The notes under the pieces are model-generated. The model had not been told where the DNA came from, made no database searches, and saw nothing but the letters and a program-made list of their open reading frames with translations. DNA of 64,000 nucleotides from Pseudarthrobacter sp. NamE5. GTDB lineage: Bacteria > Actinomycetota > Actinomycetes > Actinomycetales > Micrococcaceae. The stretch spans positions 51,064-115,063 of the forward strand of contig NZ_VAHO01000015.1 in the NCBI RefSeq assembly GCF_005796225.1. The letters run 5' to 3'. This document shows, in pieces, positions 33,281-40,884 of this stretch; position 1 is the first letter of the stretch; each line of letters opens with the position of its first letter. Position numbers and translations under genes: made by a program.

Positions 33281-34537
33281 CTAGTGTTTGGTGGGGAGCA
33301 GCCTGGAAAGTCCGACGGCGGGAATCACCATGAGTGCCGCCATCACCGCCCAGGGCCAGACGGCGTCCTGTCCAGGTTGGGTGGCGCCGGCGTAGAGCGG
33401 TCCCAGGGCAAGGTTCCCCAGCAACACCGCGCACCCGCCCATGCTCGCCAGGAGTCCGTAGTAGATGCCGGTGGGCCGGCCGTTGGCAAAATCAAGGACG
33501 AGCGGCATGGCTACGGGTCCGATGCACATGTGTCCGAGGCAGAGCCCGGACACCAGCAGGAGCGGCGGCAGGAGCTGCAATGCCCCGGCGGACGGGTACT
33601 GGGCGAGCACAGCCATGGTGGCGAAGGCCAGGCCTTTGAGGGTGAAGCCGAGAGTCAGAGCCCTGCCCGGACCCAGCCTGTGGGTGAGCCGGGAGATGGG
33701 CAGCTGCAGTGTGATGGTCAGGACCGAGGCAACAGCAAACAATCCGGCCAGCGCGGCTGGCCCGGCGCCACTCCTGGTCAGCTCGATGGGAAGGCCGAAA
33801 TAAAGCTGGTTGTAGGCCAGCAGGTTGACACTGTAGAGAGCAGCGAAAGCCACGAAGCGCCTCTTCCGCAGCATCGCGCCGATGCCTTCGGTCCGTGGCG
33901 GCGAAGGAGGCAATTCTTCCTCAGTCGAGCCTGCGGCCCGGGCCGGCACGTTGCACCAGAGTACAACAGCCATCACCGCAAAGACGGCCGCCCCGGCCAG
34001 TGCTGCCCAGCTGAAGGACACGCCAAGCAGAAGGGCGCCCACCAGGGGACCGGCCACCGCCCCGATCTCACCGCAGATGGCGAGGAGCGCAAAAAGTCCA
34101 GGCGTCCGCCCACCGGTGCTCCGCCGTCGTTCTTCCGCTTTCCCCACCAGGGACTCCAGGGCAGGCGAGAACATTGCGCCGCCCATTCCGGTCAGGACCG
34201 CGCCGAGGAGGAAGAGGGGAAAGCTGCCCGCCATGGCCAGGGTAAGGTACCCGGAAATACGCACCAGGCAGCCCGCCAGCATGGCCCGGCGCGGCCCCCA
34301 CCGGTCCGTGATGATTCCGCCCACCAGGAACAGGCCCTGCTGGCTGAAGACCCGGGCGCCCAGGACCACACCCACGGCTGTTGCCGCCATGCCGAAGTCC
34401 CGGCTCATGACCAGTGCCAGGAAGGGCACCACCGCGTAAAAGCCGATGTTGAAGACGAGTTGGCTCGCCAGCAGCAGCCCGGGTGCCGGGCGGTGCTTGG
34501 GCAGGGCCGGGAGGACGGTGCCGGATGTTGCGGTCAT
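33281..34537 (-). CDS. MFS exporter within the peptide-type ABC operon
   Basis: A 418-residue 12-span major facilitator of the drug/siderophore-export type. V-G-G-I-I-T-D-R-W-G-P-R-R is motif A between spans 2 and 3, with V-L-T-G-M-G-G-A-M-F-S-P-A in span 4-5. A short polar loop with E-E-E-L-P-P-S-P-P-R divides the two six-span halves. It overlaps the ATPase gene upstream by four bases, so it belongs to the operon and is not an accidental neighbour. An exporter placed between importer genes is the pattern of staphylopine-like metallophore systems (CntE beside CntABCDF). Confidence 0.85.
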   Translation of the reverse strand: MTATSGTVLPALPKHRPAPGLLLASQLVFNIGFYAVVPFLALVMSRDFGMAATAVGVVLGARVFSQQGLFLVGGIITDRWGPRRAMLAGCLVRISGYLTLAMAGSFPLFLLGAVLTGMGGAMFSPALESLVGKAEERRRSTGGRTPGLFALLAICGEIGAVAGPLVGALLLGVSFSWAALAGAAVFAVMAVVLWCNVPARAAGSTEEELPPSPPRTEGIGAMLRKRRFVAFAALYSVNLLAYNQLYFGLPIELTRSGAGPAALAGLFAVASVLTITLQLPISRLTHRLGPGRALTLGFTLKGLAFATMAVLAQYPSAGALQLLPPLLLVSGLCLGHMCIGPVAMPLVLDFANGRPTGIYYGLLASMGGCAVLLGNLALGPLYAGATQPGQDAVWPWAVMAALMVIPAVGLSRLLPTKH

Positions 34538-35391
34538 GCTGTGGCCGCCGTACGGTCACTGCTGGAATGCAGGGTGGACGGCATGCCTGCCGCAGCCTGC
34601 ACCAGCGCCGCGCCCGCGGCACTTCGCGGCTTCTCCAGGACCTGGTGCGTTGGCGCGTGCTCCACGATCCGGCCTTGCGAGAGGACCGCCGTGGTGCCGC
34701 ACATCCTGGCAGCGGTGGCGAGGTCGTGGGTCACCAGGAGCAGTCCCAGCCCCTGCTCATGGACCAGGCTCTCCAGCAGCGCGAGAACGGTGTCCCGCAG
34801 GGGAAGGTCCAGGCCACTGACGGGTTCGTCGGCCAGGAGGTAGGCCGGGGATACCACCAGTGCACGTGCGATGGCCACCCGCTGGTTCTGGCCACCGGAC
34901 AGCTCTCCCGGGTGGCGTTCCAGCATTGCGGCCGGCACTTCCACTCGTTCCAGCGCCTCGCTGACCAGGGGCCGGTGGTTTCCCTCCACCCGGAGCTGCC
35001 GCAGGGGCTCCCTCAGCAGCTGGAAAACAGTCATGCGTGGATCAAGGCTGCCGGCCGGGTTCTGCGGAATGTACTGCACCGCCCGCCGGTACCGGCGCAA
35101 CGTCCGGACCGGGCCCGGCCGCACTTCCTCCCCGCCCAGGGTAACGGTGCCTGCCGACGGCTTTGCAAGTGCCAGCAGGATCCGCACCAGCGTGGACTTG
35201 CCGGAGCCGGAACTTCCCACCAGGGCCGTGCTGGCGCCGGGGGACAGGCTCAGGCTGACGTTTTGGAGGGTGGGCTGCCGGCCGGCGCGGAAGCCGCGCC
35301 TTGGGTAGGCAAAGGAGATGCCGTTTACGGCCAGGATGGCTGGTTTCCTGCCGGCACTCCTGCCGCTGACGCCCGTGCCGTCGTCGCTCAT
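34534..35391 (-). CDS. Oligopeptide-type ABC ATPase, DppF/OppF-like
   Basis: About 285 residues from the ATG at 35391, which overlaps the stop of the other ATPase by four bases. Walker A G-S-S-G-S-G-K-S-T, Q-loop I-P-Q-N-P-A-G-S-L-D-P-R (typical of OppF/DppF), signature L-S-G-G-Q-N-Q-R, Walker B L-L-A-D-E-P-V-S and switch H-D are intact. The frame stays open upstream to 35598 but those codons lie inside the preceding gene. Together with DppD-like ATPase it forms the heterodimeric motor for the fused permease. Confidence 0.9.
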   Translation of the reverse strand: MSDDGTGVSGRSAGRKPAILAVNGISFAYPRRGFRAGRQPTLQNVSLSLSPGASTALVGSSGSGKSTLVRILLALAKPSAGTVTLGGEEVRPGPVRTLRRYRRAVQYIPQNPAGSLDPRMTVFQLLREPLRQLRVEGNHRPLVSEALERVEVPAAMLERHPGELSGGQNQRVAIARALVVSPAYLLADEPVSGLDLPLRDTVLALLESLVHEQGLGLLLVTHDLATAARMCGTTAVLSQGRIVEHAPTHQVLEKPRSAAGAALVQAAAGMPSTLHSSSDRTAATA

Positions 35392-36140
35392 GCTGCCCCG
35401 GCCAGGGGAAGGCTTCCGGCATTGGCAGCCTGGACCAGCCGCTGGGTGTAGGCGTGCTGCGGGTTTCGGAGCAGCTTTGCCATGGGTCCCTCTTCCACGA
35501 TGCGCCCGGCCTCCATTACCAGCGCCCTGGTGCACAGGGACACGGCCGCGGCGAGGTCGTGGGTGATGAAGAGGAGGCTGCGGCCCTCCGCTCCCCATGA
35601 GCGGAGCGCTGCCAGTACTGTGTGTCGGCTGACTGCATCGAGTGCTGTCGTGGGCTCATCTGCCACCAGAACGCTGCTGCCGCAGGCCAGGGCAAGGGCG
35701 ATGCAGACCCGCTGCAGCTGCCCGCCGGACAGCTCACCTGTGTAGCGCGGGAGGAAGCGGCGGGGTTCGGAGATGCCTGTTCGGGCCAGCAGCCTGGCGG
35801 CCTCCTCTTGTGCTTCTGCCCGGCTCAGGCCTGCACTGCGTAGCGGGATGGCCAGCTGCTTACCAACAGGCACCAGGGGGTTGAGCGACGACGCCGGATC
35901 CTGGCCCACCAGAGCAGCCCTGCCTCCCGGTCCCTCCGCGAAGGAGATATCACCGCTGGAGGAGATCCCGGCCGGGACACTGCCTGTCACAGCTGCTGCC
36001 GTTAGGGATTTGCCCGACCCCGAAGCGCCGAGCAGCGCAACCCGCTCGCCGGCTGCCAATGAGAACGTCAGGGACCCAACCAAGTTCCGGCTGCCGCTGG
36101 AGAGCGAGAGGTTCTTCACGGACAGAGTAGGTGCAGGCAT
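35388..36140 (-). CDS. Oligopeptide-type ABC ATPase, DppD/OppD-like
   Basis: A 250-residue ATPase, first gene of the operon. Walker A G-A-S-G-S-G-K-S, Q-loop V-G-Q-D-P-A-S-S-L-N-P (OppD/DppD type), signature L-S-G-G-Q-L-Q-R, Walker B L-V-A-D-E-P-T-T and switch H-D are present. It is shorter than standard OppD (about 330) since it lacks the C-terminal Cys-rich/oligopeptide extension. The Fur/Zur-like box lies 45 nt before the ATG. The five genes that follow are linked by overlaps or short gaps. Confidence 0.9.
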   Translation of the reverse strand: MPAPTLSVKNLSLSSGSRNLVGSLTFSLAAGERVALLGASGSGKSLTAAAVTGSVPAGISSSGDISFAEGPGGRAALVGQDPASSLNPLVPVGKQLAIPLRSAGLSRAEAQEEAARLLARTGISEPRRFLPRYTGELSGGQLQRVCIALALACGSSVLVADEPTTALDAVSRHTVLAALRSWGAEGRSLLFITHDLAAAVSLCTRALVMEAGRIVEEGPMAKLLRNPQHAYTQRLVQAANAGSLPLAGAA

Positions 36141-36184
36141 GGGACATCGTTTCGTGGCAGGACTGTCAGGGTCGAACCAATGCT

Positions 36185-36202
36185 ATCAATAATCATTCTC
36201 AT
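36185..36202 (-). promoter_or_regulatory. Fur/Zur-like box before the MFS-ABC operon
   Basis: On the minus strand ATGAGAATGATTATTGAT resembles both the Zur half-site pattern TGAnAAT-n-ATTnTCA and the classic Fur core GATAATGATAATC (about 13 of 19 positions by eye). It overlaps the likely core promoter (a -10-like TAGCAT at 36179-36184) and lies 45 nt before the first ATPase gene. Repression in metal-replete cells is the inference. Confidence 0.55.
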
Positions 36203-36211
36203 GTGCTCCAT

Positions 36212-36303
36212 GACGCTCTCTCACTTGATGCGGCTTTCCTAACAACGCTCTATCACTCCTGAGAGAGGGTTGCTAAAAAAGCCGCATGATCTGAGAGAGC
36301 GTC
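36212..36303. repeat. Nested inverted repeats with the unit GACGCTCTCTCA
   Basis: Outer arms GACGCTCTCTCA (36212-36223) and TGAGAGAGCGTC (36292-36303) are perfect inverted copies. Next inward, ATGCGGCTTT (36228-36237) pairs with AAAGCCGCAT (36278-36287). The core pairs AACGCTCTATCA (36244-36255) with TGAGAGAGGGTT (36260-36271). So four related 12-mers form two nested hairpins. Another copy of the unit (TGAGAGAGGGTT) stands at 48309-48320. Confidence 0.85.
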
Positions 36304-36350
36304 GCCCGAAAAGCCGCAGGAGGTGACGGGGTGTCGGGGGTTAAACGCCC

Positions 36351-36382
36351 GGCCGCCCCTACGAAGCTTCATAGGGGCGGCC
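36351..36382 (-). terminator. Terminator hairpin after purM
   Basis: GGCCGCCCCTA (36351-36361) pairs perfectly with TAGGGGCGGCC (36372-36382), with a self-complementary GAAGCTTC in the loop. It begins 32 nt after the purM stop and should end the purF-purM transcript. The following T-run on the minus strand is weak. Confidence 0.7.
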
Positions 36383-36414
36383 AGGAATGGCGCCATCAGG
36401 GGGCAGCGGAATAG

Positions 36415-37578
36415 TTAGGCGTAGGCGTTGACCAGGCGCACCGCACCGCCGTCGACGCCCTTGGCGCCCTGGACATAGTCAGGGCCGGACTTGAGGATGG
36501 ACTCGGAGTCCTCCGTGACGGTGCCCATGATCCAGGACGGGAGTCCGCGCTCGTTGAGGCGGGCGACGGCGGCATCCGCAGCTTCGGGGGACACGATGGC
36601 TACCATGCCCACGCCGAGGTTGAGCGTGCGTTCCAGGTCTGCCAGCGGCACATTGCCCAGTTCGGACACGAGCTTGAAGATGGCCGGCAGTTCCCAAGTG
36701 GCGCGGTCAACGGTGGCCACCAGTCCCTGGGGGAGGACTCGGGCCAGGTTTGCGGCCAGACCGCCGCCGGTGACGTGGCTGAAGCCGTGGACAGCGGCGC
36801 TGCCCGTGACCGGGAATGCGCGGGCGAGGTCCAGGCAGTCCGCGGCGTAGACGCGCGTGGGCTCCAGGAGTTCCTCGCCCAGGGTGCGGCCCAGTTCGGA
36901 GACCTGGCGGTCCAGCGCCCAGCCGGCGTGGTTGATTACGCGGCGCACCAGGGAGTAGCCGTTGGAGTGCAGGCCCGAGGACGCCATACCGATCACCACG
37001 TCGCCGGCACGGACGCGCTCCGGGCCCAGCAGGTTGTCAGCCTCGATGACTCCGGTGGCTGCACCGGCGACGTCATACTCGTGCTCGCCCAGCAGGCCCG
37101 GGTGCTCAGCCGTTTCTCCGCCCACCAGGGCGGTTCCGGCCACGGAGCAGGCTGCGGCGATGCCGCGGACGATGTCGGCGATGCGCTCGGGCACCACCTT
37201 GCCGCAGGCGATGTAGTCGGTCATGTAGAGGGGCTCGGCGCCCACCACCACGATGTCGTCCACCACCATGCCCACCAGGTCGAACCCGATGGTGTCGTGG
37301 ATATCCATGGCCTGGGCGATGGCAACCTTGGTGCCCACGCCGTCGGTGGAGGTGGCCAGCAGCGGCTTCCTGTAGGTCAGCAGCTTTGAGACGTCGTAGA
37401 GGCCGGCAAAGCCGCCCACCCCGCCGATCACCGATGAGTTGTGGGTAGCTTTGACGGCACCCTTCATGAGCTCGACGGCGAGGTCCCCGGCTTCAACGTC
37501 CACGCCGGCGGAGGCGTAAGTGATGCCGCCTGCGTTCGGATCGGAGGTGTTGCCTGAGGCGGGGGCGGCGGAAGTCAT
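36415..37578 (-). CDS. purM: Phosphoribosylformylglycinamidine cyclo-ligase (AIR synthetase)
   Basis: A 387-residue cytosolic enzyme for the fifth step of purine synthesis, closing FGAM to AIR with ATP. I-T-Y-A-S-A-G-V-D-V-E-A-G at the N-terminus, the glycine-rich I-G-G-V-G-G-F-A-G-L, S-T-D-G-V-G-T-K-V, and G-G-E-T-A-E-H-P are family hallmarks, and G-L-H-S-N-G-Y-S-L lies at the dimer groove. Its ATG overlaps the purF stop by four bases. The N-terminal 15 residues are a non-conserved extension. Confidence 0.96.
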   Translation of the reverse strand: MTSAAPASGNTSDPNAGGITYASAGVDVEAGDLAVELMKGAVKATHNSSVIGGVGGFAGLYDVSKLLTYRKPLLATSTDGVGTKVAIAQAMDIHDTIGFDLVGMVVDDIVVVGAEPLYMTDYIACGKVVPERIADIVRGIAAACSVAGTALVGGETAEHPGLLGEHEYDVAGAATGVIEADNLLGPERVRAGDVVIGMASSGLHSNGYSLVRRVINHAGWALDRQVSELGRTLGEELLEPTRVYAADCLDLARAFPVTGSAAVHGFSHVTGGGLAANLARVLPQGLVATVDRATWELPAIFKLVSELGNVPLADLERTLNLGVGMVAIVSPEAADAAVARLNERGLPSWIMGTVTEDSESILKSGPDYVQGAKGVDGGAVRLVNAYA

Positions 37579-39245
37579 ACGGACTCTTTCTTGTCAGCGC
37601 CGGTGGCGGCATGTAGGTCTGGCACGATGTCGGCTTCGGTCAGCAGGTTTTCAAACTCGGAGTCCGGCCCCGGATCACAGCCGGTGGCCCCGGACTTCTC
37701 TGCCGGGTCCTCCGTTGAATCGACCGCCAGGGCTGCGGTTTCACCCGGAAGTGCTGAGGGGGAAGCCTTCAGGCCGCCCAGGTCCTTGCGCTCCAGCAGG
37801 TTCTTGCCCAGCTTGTCCGCGTCCGGGAGCTTGATGGGGTACTTGCCGGTGAAGCACGCGGTGCAGAGGCGTTCGCGCGGCTGCCGGGTGGCGCCGATCA
37901 TCCCGTCTTCAGAGATGTAGGCCAGCGAGTCGGCGCCGATGGCCTGGGAGATTTCCTCGATGGTGGCGCCGTTGGCGATCAACTCGGCGCGGGAGGCGAA
38001 GTCGATGCCGTAGAAGCAGGGCCACTGCACGGGCGGGGAGGAAATCTTGACGTGGACGGCGGCTGCACCGGCCTCGCGGAGCATCCGTACAATGGCGCGC
38101 TGGGTGTTGCCGCGGACGATGGAGTCGTCCACCACCACCACGCGCTTGCCGCGGATCACGGATTCAAGGGCGTTGAGCTTGAGCCGGATGCCCAGCTGGC
38201 GCAGGGTCTGCGACGGCTGGATGAAGGTGCGGCCCACGTAGGAGTTCTTGACGAAGCCGTGCGCGAACGGAATACCGGACTCTTCGGCGTAACCCACGGC
38301 GGCCGGGGTGCCCGATTCCGGCACGGGAATGACAATGTCCGCCACCTGGGTGTTTTCGCGGGCCAGCTGGCGGCCCATCTCCACGCGGGACTCGTACACG
38401 GACCGGCCGGCGATGGCGGCGTCCGGACGCGCAAGGTAGACGTACTCGAATACGCAACCGGCCGGCGTCGGCTCCGCGAAGCGCTGGGAGCGAACACCCT
38501 GCTCGTCGATGGCGATGAATTCACCCGGCTCGATTTCGCGGATGTAGCTGGCGCCCACCGTGGCCAGGGCGGACTGCTCGGACGCGACAACCCAGCCGCG
38601 CTCCAGCCGGCCCAGGACCAGCGGGCGGATGCCGTAGGTGTCCCGTGCTGCGTAGAGGGTGCCCTCATCCATGAAGACGAAGCAGAAGCCGCCCTTGATC
38701 TTGGGCAGCAGCTCCATGGCGGTGTCTTCCAGGCTCTTGCCCGGCTCACCCTCCAGCAGGGCAGTGACCAGGGCAGTGTCAGAGGTGTTGCCCTGCTTCA
38801 TTTCACCTGTGAGCTGGCCGCCGTTGCGCTCCTGAATCATGGCGTTGAGCTCGGCCGTGTTGGTCAGGTTGCCGTTGTGCGCCAGCGCTACGGTGCCGGT
38901 GCTGGTGGCGCCGAGGGTAGGCTGGGCGTTGGCCCAGTGGCTGGCGCCGGTGGTGGAGTAGCGGCAGTGGCCCACGGCCAGGTGCCCGGTCAGGGTGTTC
39001 AGCGTGGTCTCGTCGAAGACCTGGGAAACGAGGCCCATGTCCTTGTAGACGTTGATCCGCTTGCCGTCGCTGGTGGCAATACCAGCCGACTCCTGACCGC
39101 GGTGCTGCAGTGCATACAGCCCGTAATAGGTAAGTTTTGCTACTTCTTCACCTGGTGCCCAGACGCCGAAGACGCCACAAGCGTCCTGAGGGCCCTTTTC
39201 GCCAGGGAGAAGATCATGGGAAAGTTTTCCATCGCCGCGTGCCAC
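37575..39245 (-). CDS. purF: Amidophosphoribosyltransferase
   Basis: A 556-residue enzyme for the first committed step of purine synthesis. Residue Cys23 (D-A-C-G-V-F-G) is the glutaminase nucleophile once the propeptide is removed; the PRPP loop reads V-V-V-V-D-D-S-I-V-R-G-N-T, and cysteines late in the chain fit a 4Fe-4S cluster. A 60-residue acidic tail beyond the core is an addition. The GTG start at 39245 has no Shine-Dalgarno, while a -10-like GATAAT ends six bases upstream, so the message is probably leaderless. It is the first gene of purF-purM. Confidence 0.95.
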   Translation of the reverse strand: MARGDGKLSHDLLPGEKGPQDACGVFGVWAPGEEVAKLTYYGLYALQHRGQESAGIATSDGKRINVYKDMGLVSQVFDETTLNTLTGHLAVGHCRYSTTGASHWANAQPTLGATSTGTVALAHNGNLTNTAELNAMIQERNGGQLTGEMKQGNTSDTALVTALLEGEPGKSLEDTAMELLPKIKGGFCFVFMDEGTLYAARDTYGIRPLVLGRLERGWVVASEQSALATVGASYIREIEPGEFIAIDEQGVRSQRFAEPTPAGCVFEYVYLARPDAAIAGRSVYESRVEMGRQLARENTQVADIVIPVPESGTPAAVGYAEESGIPFAHGFVKNSYVGRTFIQPSQTLRQLGIRLKLNALESVIRGKRVVVVDDSIVRGNTQRAIVRMLREAGAAAVHVKISSPPVQWPCFYGIDFASRAELIANGATIEEISQAIGADSLAYISEDGMIGATRQPRERLCTACFTGKYPIKLPDADKLGKNLLERKDLGGLKASPSALPGETAALAVDSTEDPAEKSGATGCDPGPDSEFENLLTEADIVPDLHAATGADKKESV

Positions 39246-39320
39246 TGGTCGATTATCTCACGTTATGCGGTATGACTTTTCCGGCCCGCCTCTTTGTGAC
39301 CGGGCGGTGGTTTAGCCTGG

Positions 39321-39635
39321 CTAGGGCTGGCTGTCCGTGTCCGGCTCGGAGTCGGGTACGGATTCGACGACGGCCCGCTCCTGCCGCTTGATGCTGCGGC
39401 GGTCCAGGACCAGCGCCACCACGGCGCCGAGGATTGCGCCGGCAGCGGCGAAGGCCACCGTGAAGAACCCGAAGACGGCCCCGGCGTCGAAGCTGGGGTT
39501 CGCGGGGACCGAGAAGGCCGCCACCGCTGCGGCCCCCACGCCCACCAGTGCGCCCAGGATGAGGAACGGCACATATTTGGGTGCGCGGCGGACCGTGATT
39601 TCGCGCCGCTCGGCCGGGAGTTCTTCGGAAGACAT
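39321..39635 (-). CDS. Small two-span membrane protein
   Basis: A 104-residue protein with a basic head (A-E-R-R-E-I-T-V-R-R-A-P-K), two hydrophobic spans (about 23-45 and 55-82), and a charged tail (R-R-S-I-K-R-Q-E-R-A-V). It lies 75 nt upstream of purF on the same strand. Similar small proteins upstream of purF are frequent in Arthrobacter relatives, but I know of no function. The upstream side holds the inverted repeat at 39658-39729. Confidence 0.7.
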   Translation of the reverse strand: MSSEELPAERREITVRRAPKYVPFLILGALVGVGAAAVAAFSVPANPSFDAGAVFGFFTVAFAAAGAILGAVVALVLDRRSIKRQERAVVESVPDSEPDTDSQP

Positions 39636-39657
39636 GCCATCTAGCCTACATTTCCGC

Positions 39658-39729
39658 CGTTGCCCTATCAGTTACGGCTGCCAAAACTGCCAAAACGGCG
39701 GGATGGGGACCATAACTGATAGGGCAACG
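39658..39729. repeat. 20-bp-arm inverted repeat downstream of uraH
   Basis: CGTTGCCCTATCAGTTACGG (39658-39677) and CCATAACTGATAGGGCAACG (39710-39729) are inverted copies with one mismatch, around a 32-nt spacer that contains a GCC/GGC mini-hairpin. It begins 10 nt past the uraH stop. It may be a terminator or a mobile palindromic element; it is the only copy in the window. Confidence 0.8.
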
Positions 39730-39739
39730 AGGGGGTGGA

Positions 39740-40078
39740 TCAGCTGCCGCGGTAGGTGGAGTACGCGAACGGGCTCAGCAGGAGCGGTACGTGGTAGTGC
39801 TCCGGGCCGGTCACCTCGAACACCAGGTCCACTTCGGGGAAGAACGTGGTTGCCTGCAGGCCGGCGTAGTAGTTCCCGGTGGCGAAGTTGAGCTTGTAGT
39901 GCCCGGGCTCCAGCTGCTCCGGACCGAGGTCCTTTGCCCGGCCGTCCGCATCGGTAGTGGAGGAGGCAAGCTTCTGCCAGGTGCCGCCGTCGTTTGCGTA
40001 AAGCACGACGGCGACCCCCGCCGCCGGGCGTCCGGCACCGGTGTCCAGGATATGGGTGGTCACATGGGAGACGCTCAT
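39740..40078 (-). CDS. uraH: 5-hydroxyisourate hydrolase
   Basis: A 112-residue transthyretin-related enzyme that hydrolyses 5-hydroxyisourate to OHCU in urate breakdown. Family residues are S-H-V-T-T-H-I-L-D-T near the start (catalytic His), F-F-P-E-V and H-Y-H-V-P-L-L-L-S-P-F-A-Y-S-T-Y-R-G-S at the end, where the terminal Y-R-G-S is diagnostic against true transthyretin. It overlaps uraD by four bases. No uricase gene follows, which is unusual; the next gene downstream is a membrane protein. Confidence 0.94.
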   Translation of the reverse strand: MSVSHVTTHILDTGAGRPAAGVAVVLYANDGGTWQKLASSTTDADGRAKDLGPEQLEPGHYKLNFATGNYYAGLQATTFFPEVDLVFEVTGPEHYHVPLLLSPFAYSTYRGS

Positions 40079-40572
40079 TCGGTGATCAGTCCTTCAAGGC
40101 GGAGTATGGCGATTTCGCGCAGTTGCTGGGCCACGATGCTGTCTTCTTCGGCAGGGGAGTTGGCAAGCCGTTCCTTTAGTGCCGCCAGGATTTCCGGGGC
40201 TGTGCGGCCGGCGGCGCGGATCAGGAAGACCCGCCCGAATTTCTCCTCGTAGTCCCTGTTGCCCTGGGCCAGCGCCCCGGCAACTGCGGCATCCGCCGGG
40301 TCCACCCCGGCCTGTTCGGAACGTGACATGGACGCCTCGGCGGTGGCCGCCGTCGGACGTTCCCCGATGCGCGGATGGTGGGCCATGGCCGACTCAACCT
40401 CGGCAGGGGTGAAAGGGCTGGCGGCGTTGGACGCGAAGCTCAGGAGCGCATCCTTGCTGGGGAACGGGCGGGCCGCGGCAACCGCGTCTACCCAGCGTGT
40501 GACGTCGATGCAGGGCCTCAGGGTGTCCGCGGCCCTTGCGGGGTCCGCGGTGTTGAATTCGGCAAGCTTCAT
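40075..40572 (-). CDS. uraD: OHCU decarboxylase
   Basis: A 165-residue helical enzyme that decarboxylates 2-oxo-4-hydroxy-4-carboxy-5-ureidoimidazoline to (S)-allantoin. The catalytic His lies in M-A-H-H-P-R-I-G-E, and N-x-x-Y-E-E-K-F-G-R-V-F-L-I-R-A-A-G-R follows as the family signature. It is first gene of uraD-uraH; a promoter is expected in the gap upstream. The allantoin produced can feed the allantoinase encoded at 49545. Confidence 0.93.
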   Translation of the reverse strand: MKLAEFNTADPARAADTLRPCIDVTRWVDAVAAARPFPSKDALLSFASNAASPFTPAEVESAMAHHPRIGERPTAATAEASMSRSEQAGVDPADAAVAGALAQGNRDYEEKFGRVFLIRAAGRTAPEILAALKERLANSPAEEDSIVAQQLREIAILRLEGLITE

Positions 40573-40814
40573 GCTGTCGGGATCCTTGGTGGCAATGTGC
40601 TGGCATCCATGGTGACGGCTATGCGGACGCCGGACTGCCCGGCACCCCGCGATCGTGTGGATTCAATCGGGGCTTCCGCATCATGGAACTGTTATTTCAG
40701 CATACGTAATATTGAAGAGCAGGCTTGCCGTGGTGTCAAGAGAACTGGAGCTCACTGACACCCCGGGCGGCGGCACCACCGTACCGGTGCCGTTCCCGGA
40801 CGTGCAGTAGGCTC
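40573..40814. other. Non-coding region upstream of uraD
   Basis: No convincing gene. The AT-richest part (40690-40716) should hold the uraD promoter; TTCA (40696) and TGAA (40713) flank a TACGTA core (40703-40708), a dyad that could bind a urate/allantoin-responsive regulator. The rest shows no structure I recognise. Confidence 0.4.
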
Positions 40815-40877
40815 GGGTTTTTGTCCAGGTATGCGCACTTTAGGCCCCAAGAGGCCTGCATATCCGGACAAAAACTC
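40815..40877. repeat. Intergenic dyad family, copy 3 (best-preserved)
   Basis: GGGTTTTTGTCCAGGTATGC (40815-40834) and GCATATCCGGACAAAAACTC (40858-40877) are inverted copies differing at two or three positions; AGGCC/GGCCT arms pair inside. It ends 8 nt before the stop codon of the RsbW-like gene. Copies 1 and 2 lie at 3352 and 25140. Confidence 0.85.
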
Positions 40878-40884
40878 CGATCGG

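Noticed and set aside
38052..39275. 407-codon plus-strand frame opposite purF
   Set aside because: Shadow of purF, whose motifs are unambiguous; the product is His/Gly/Val-rich without domains.
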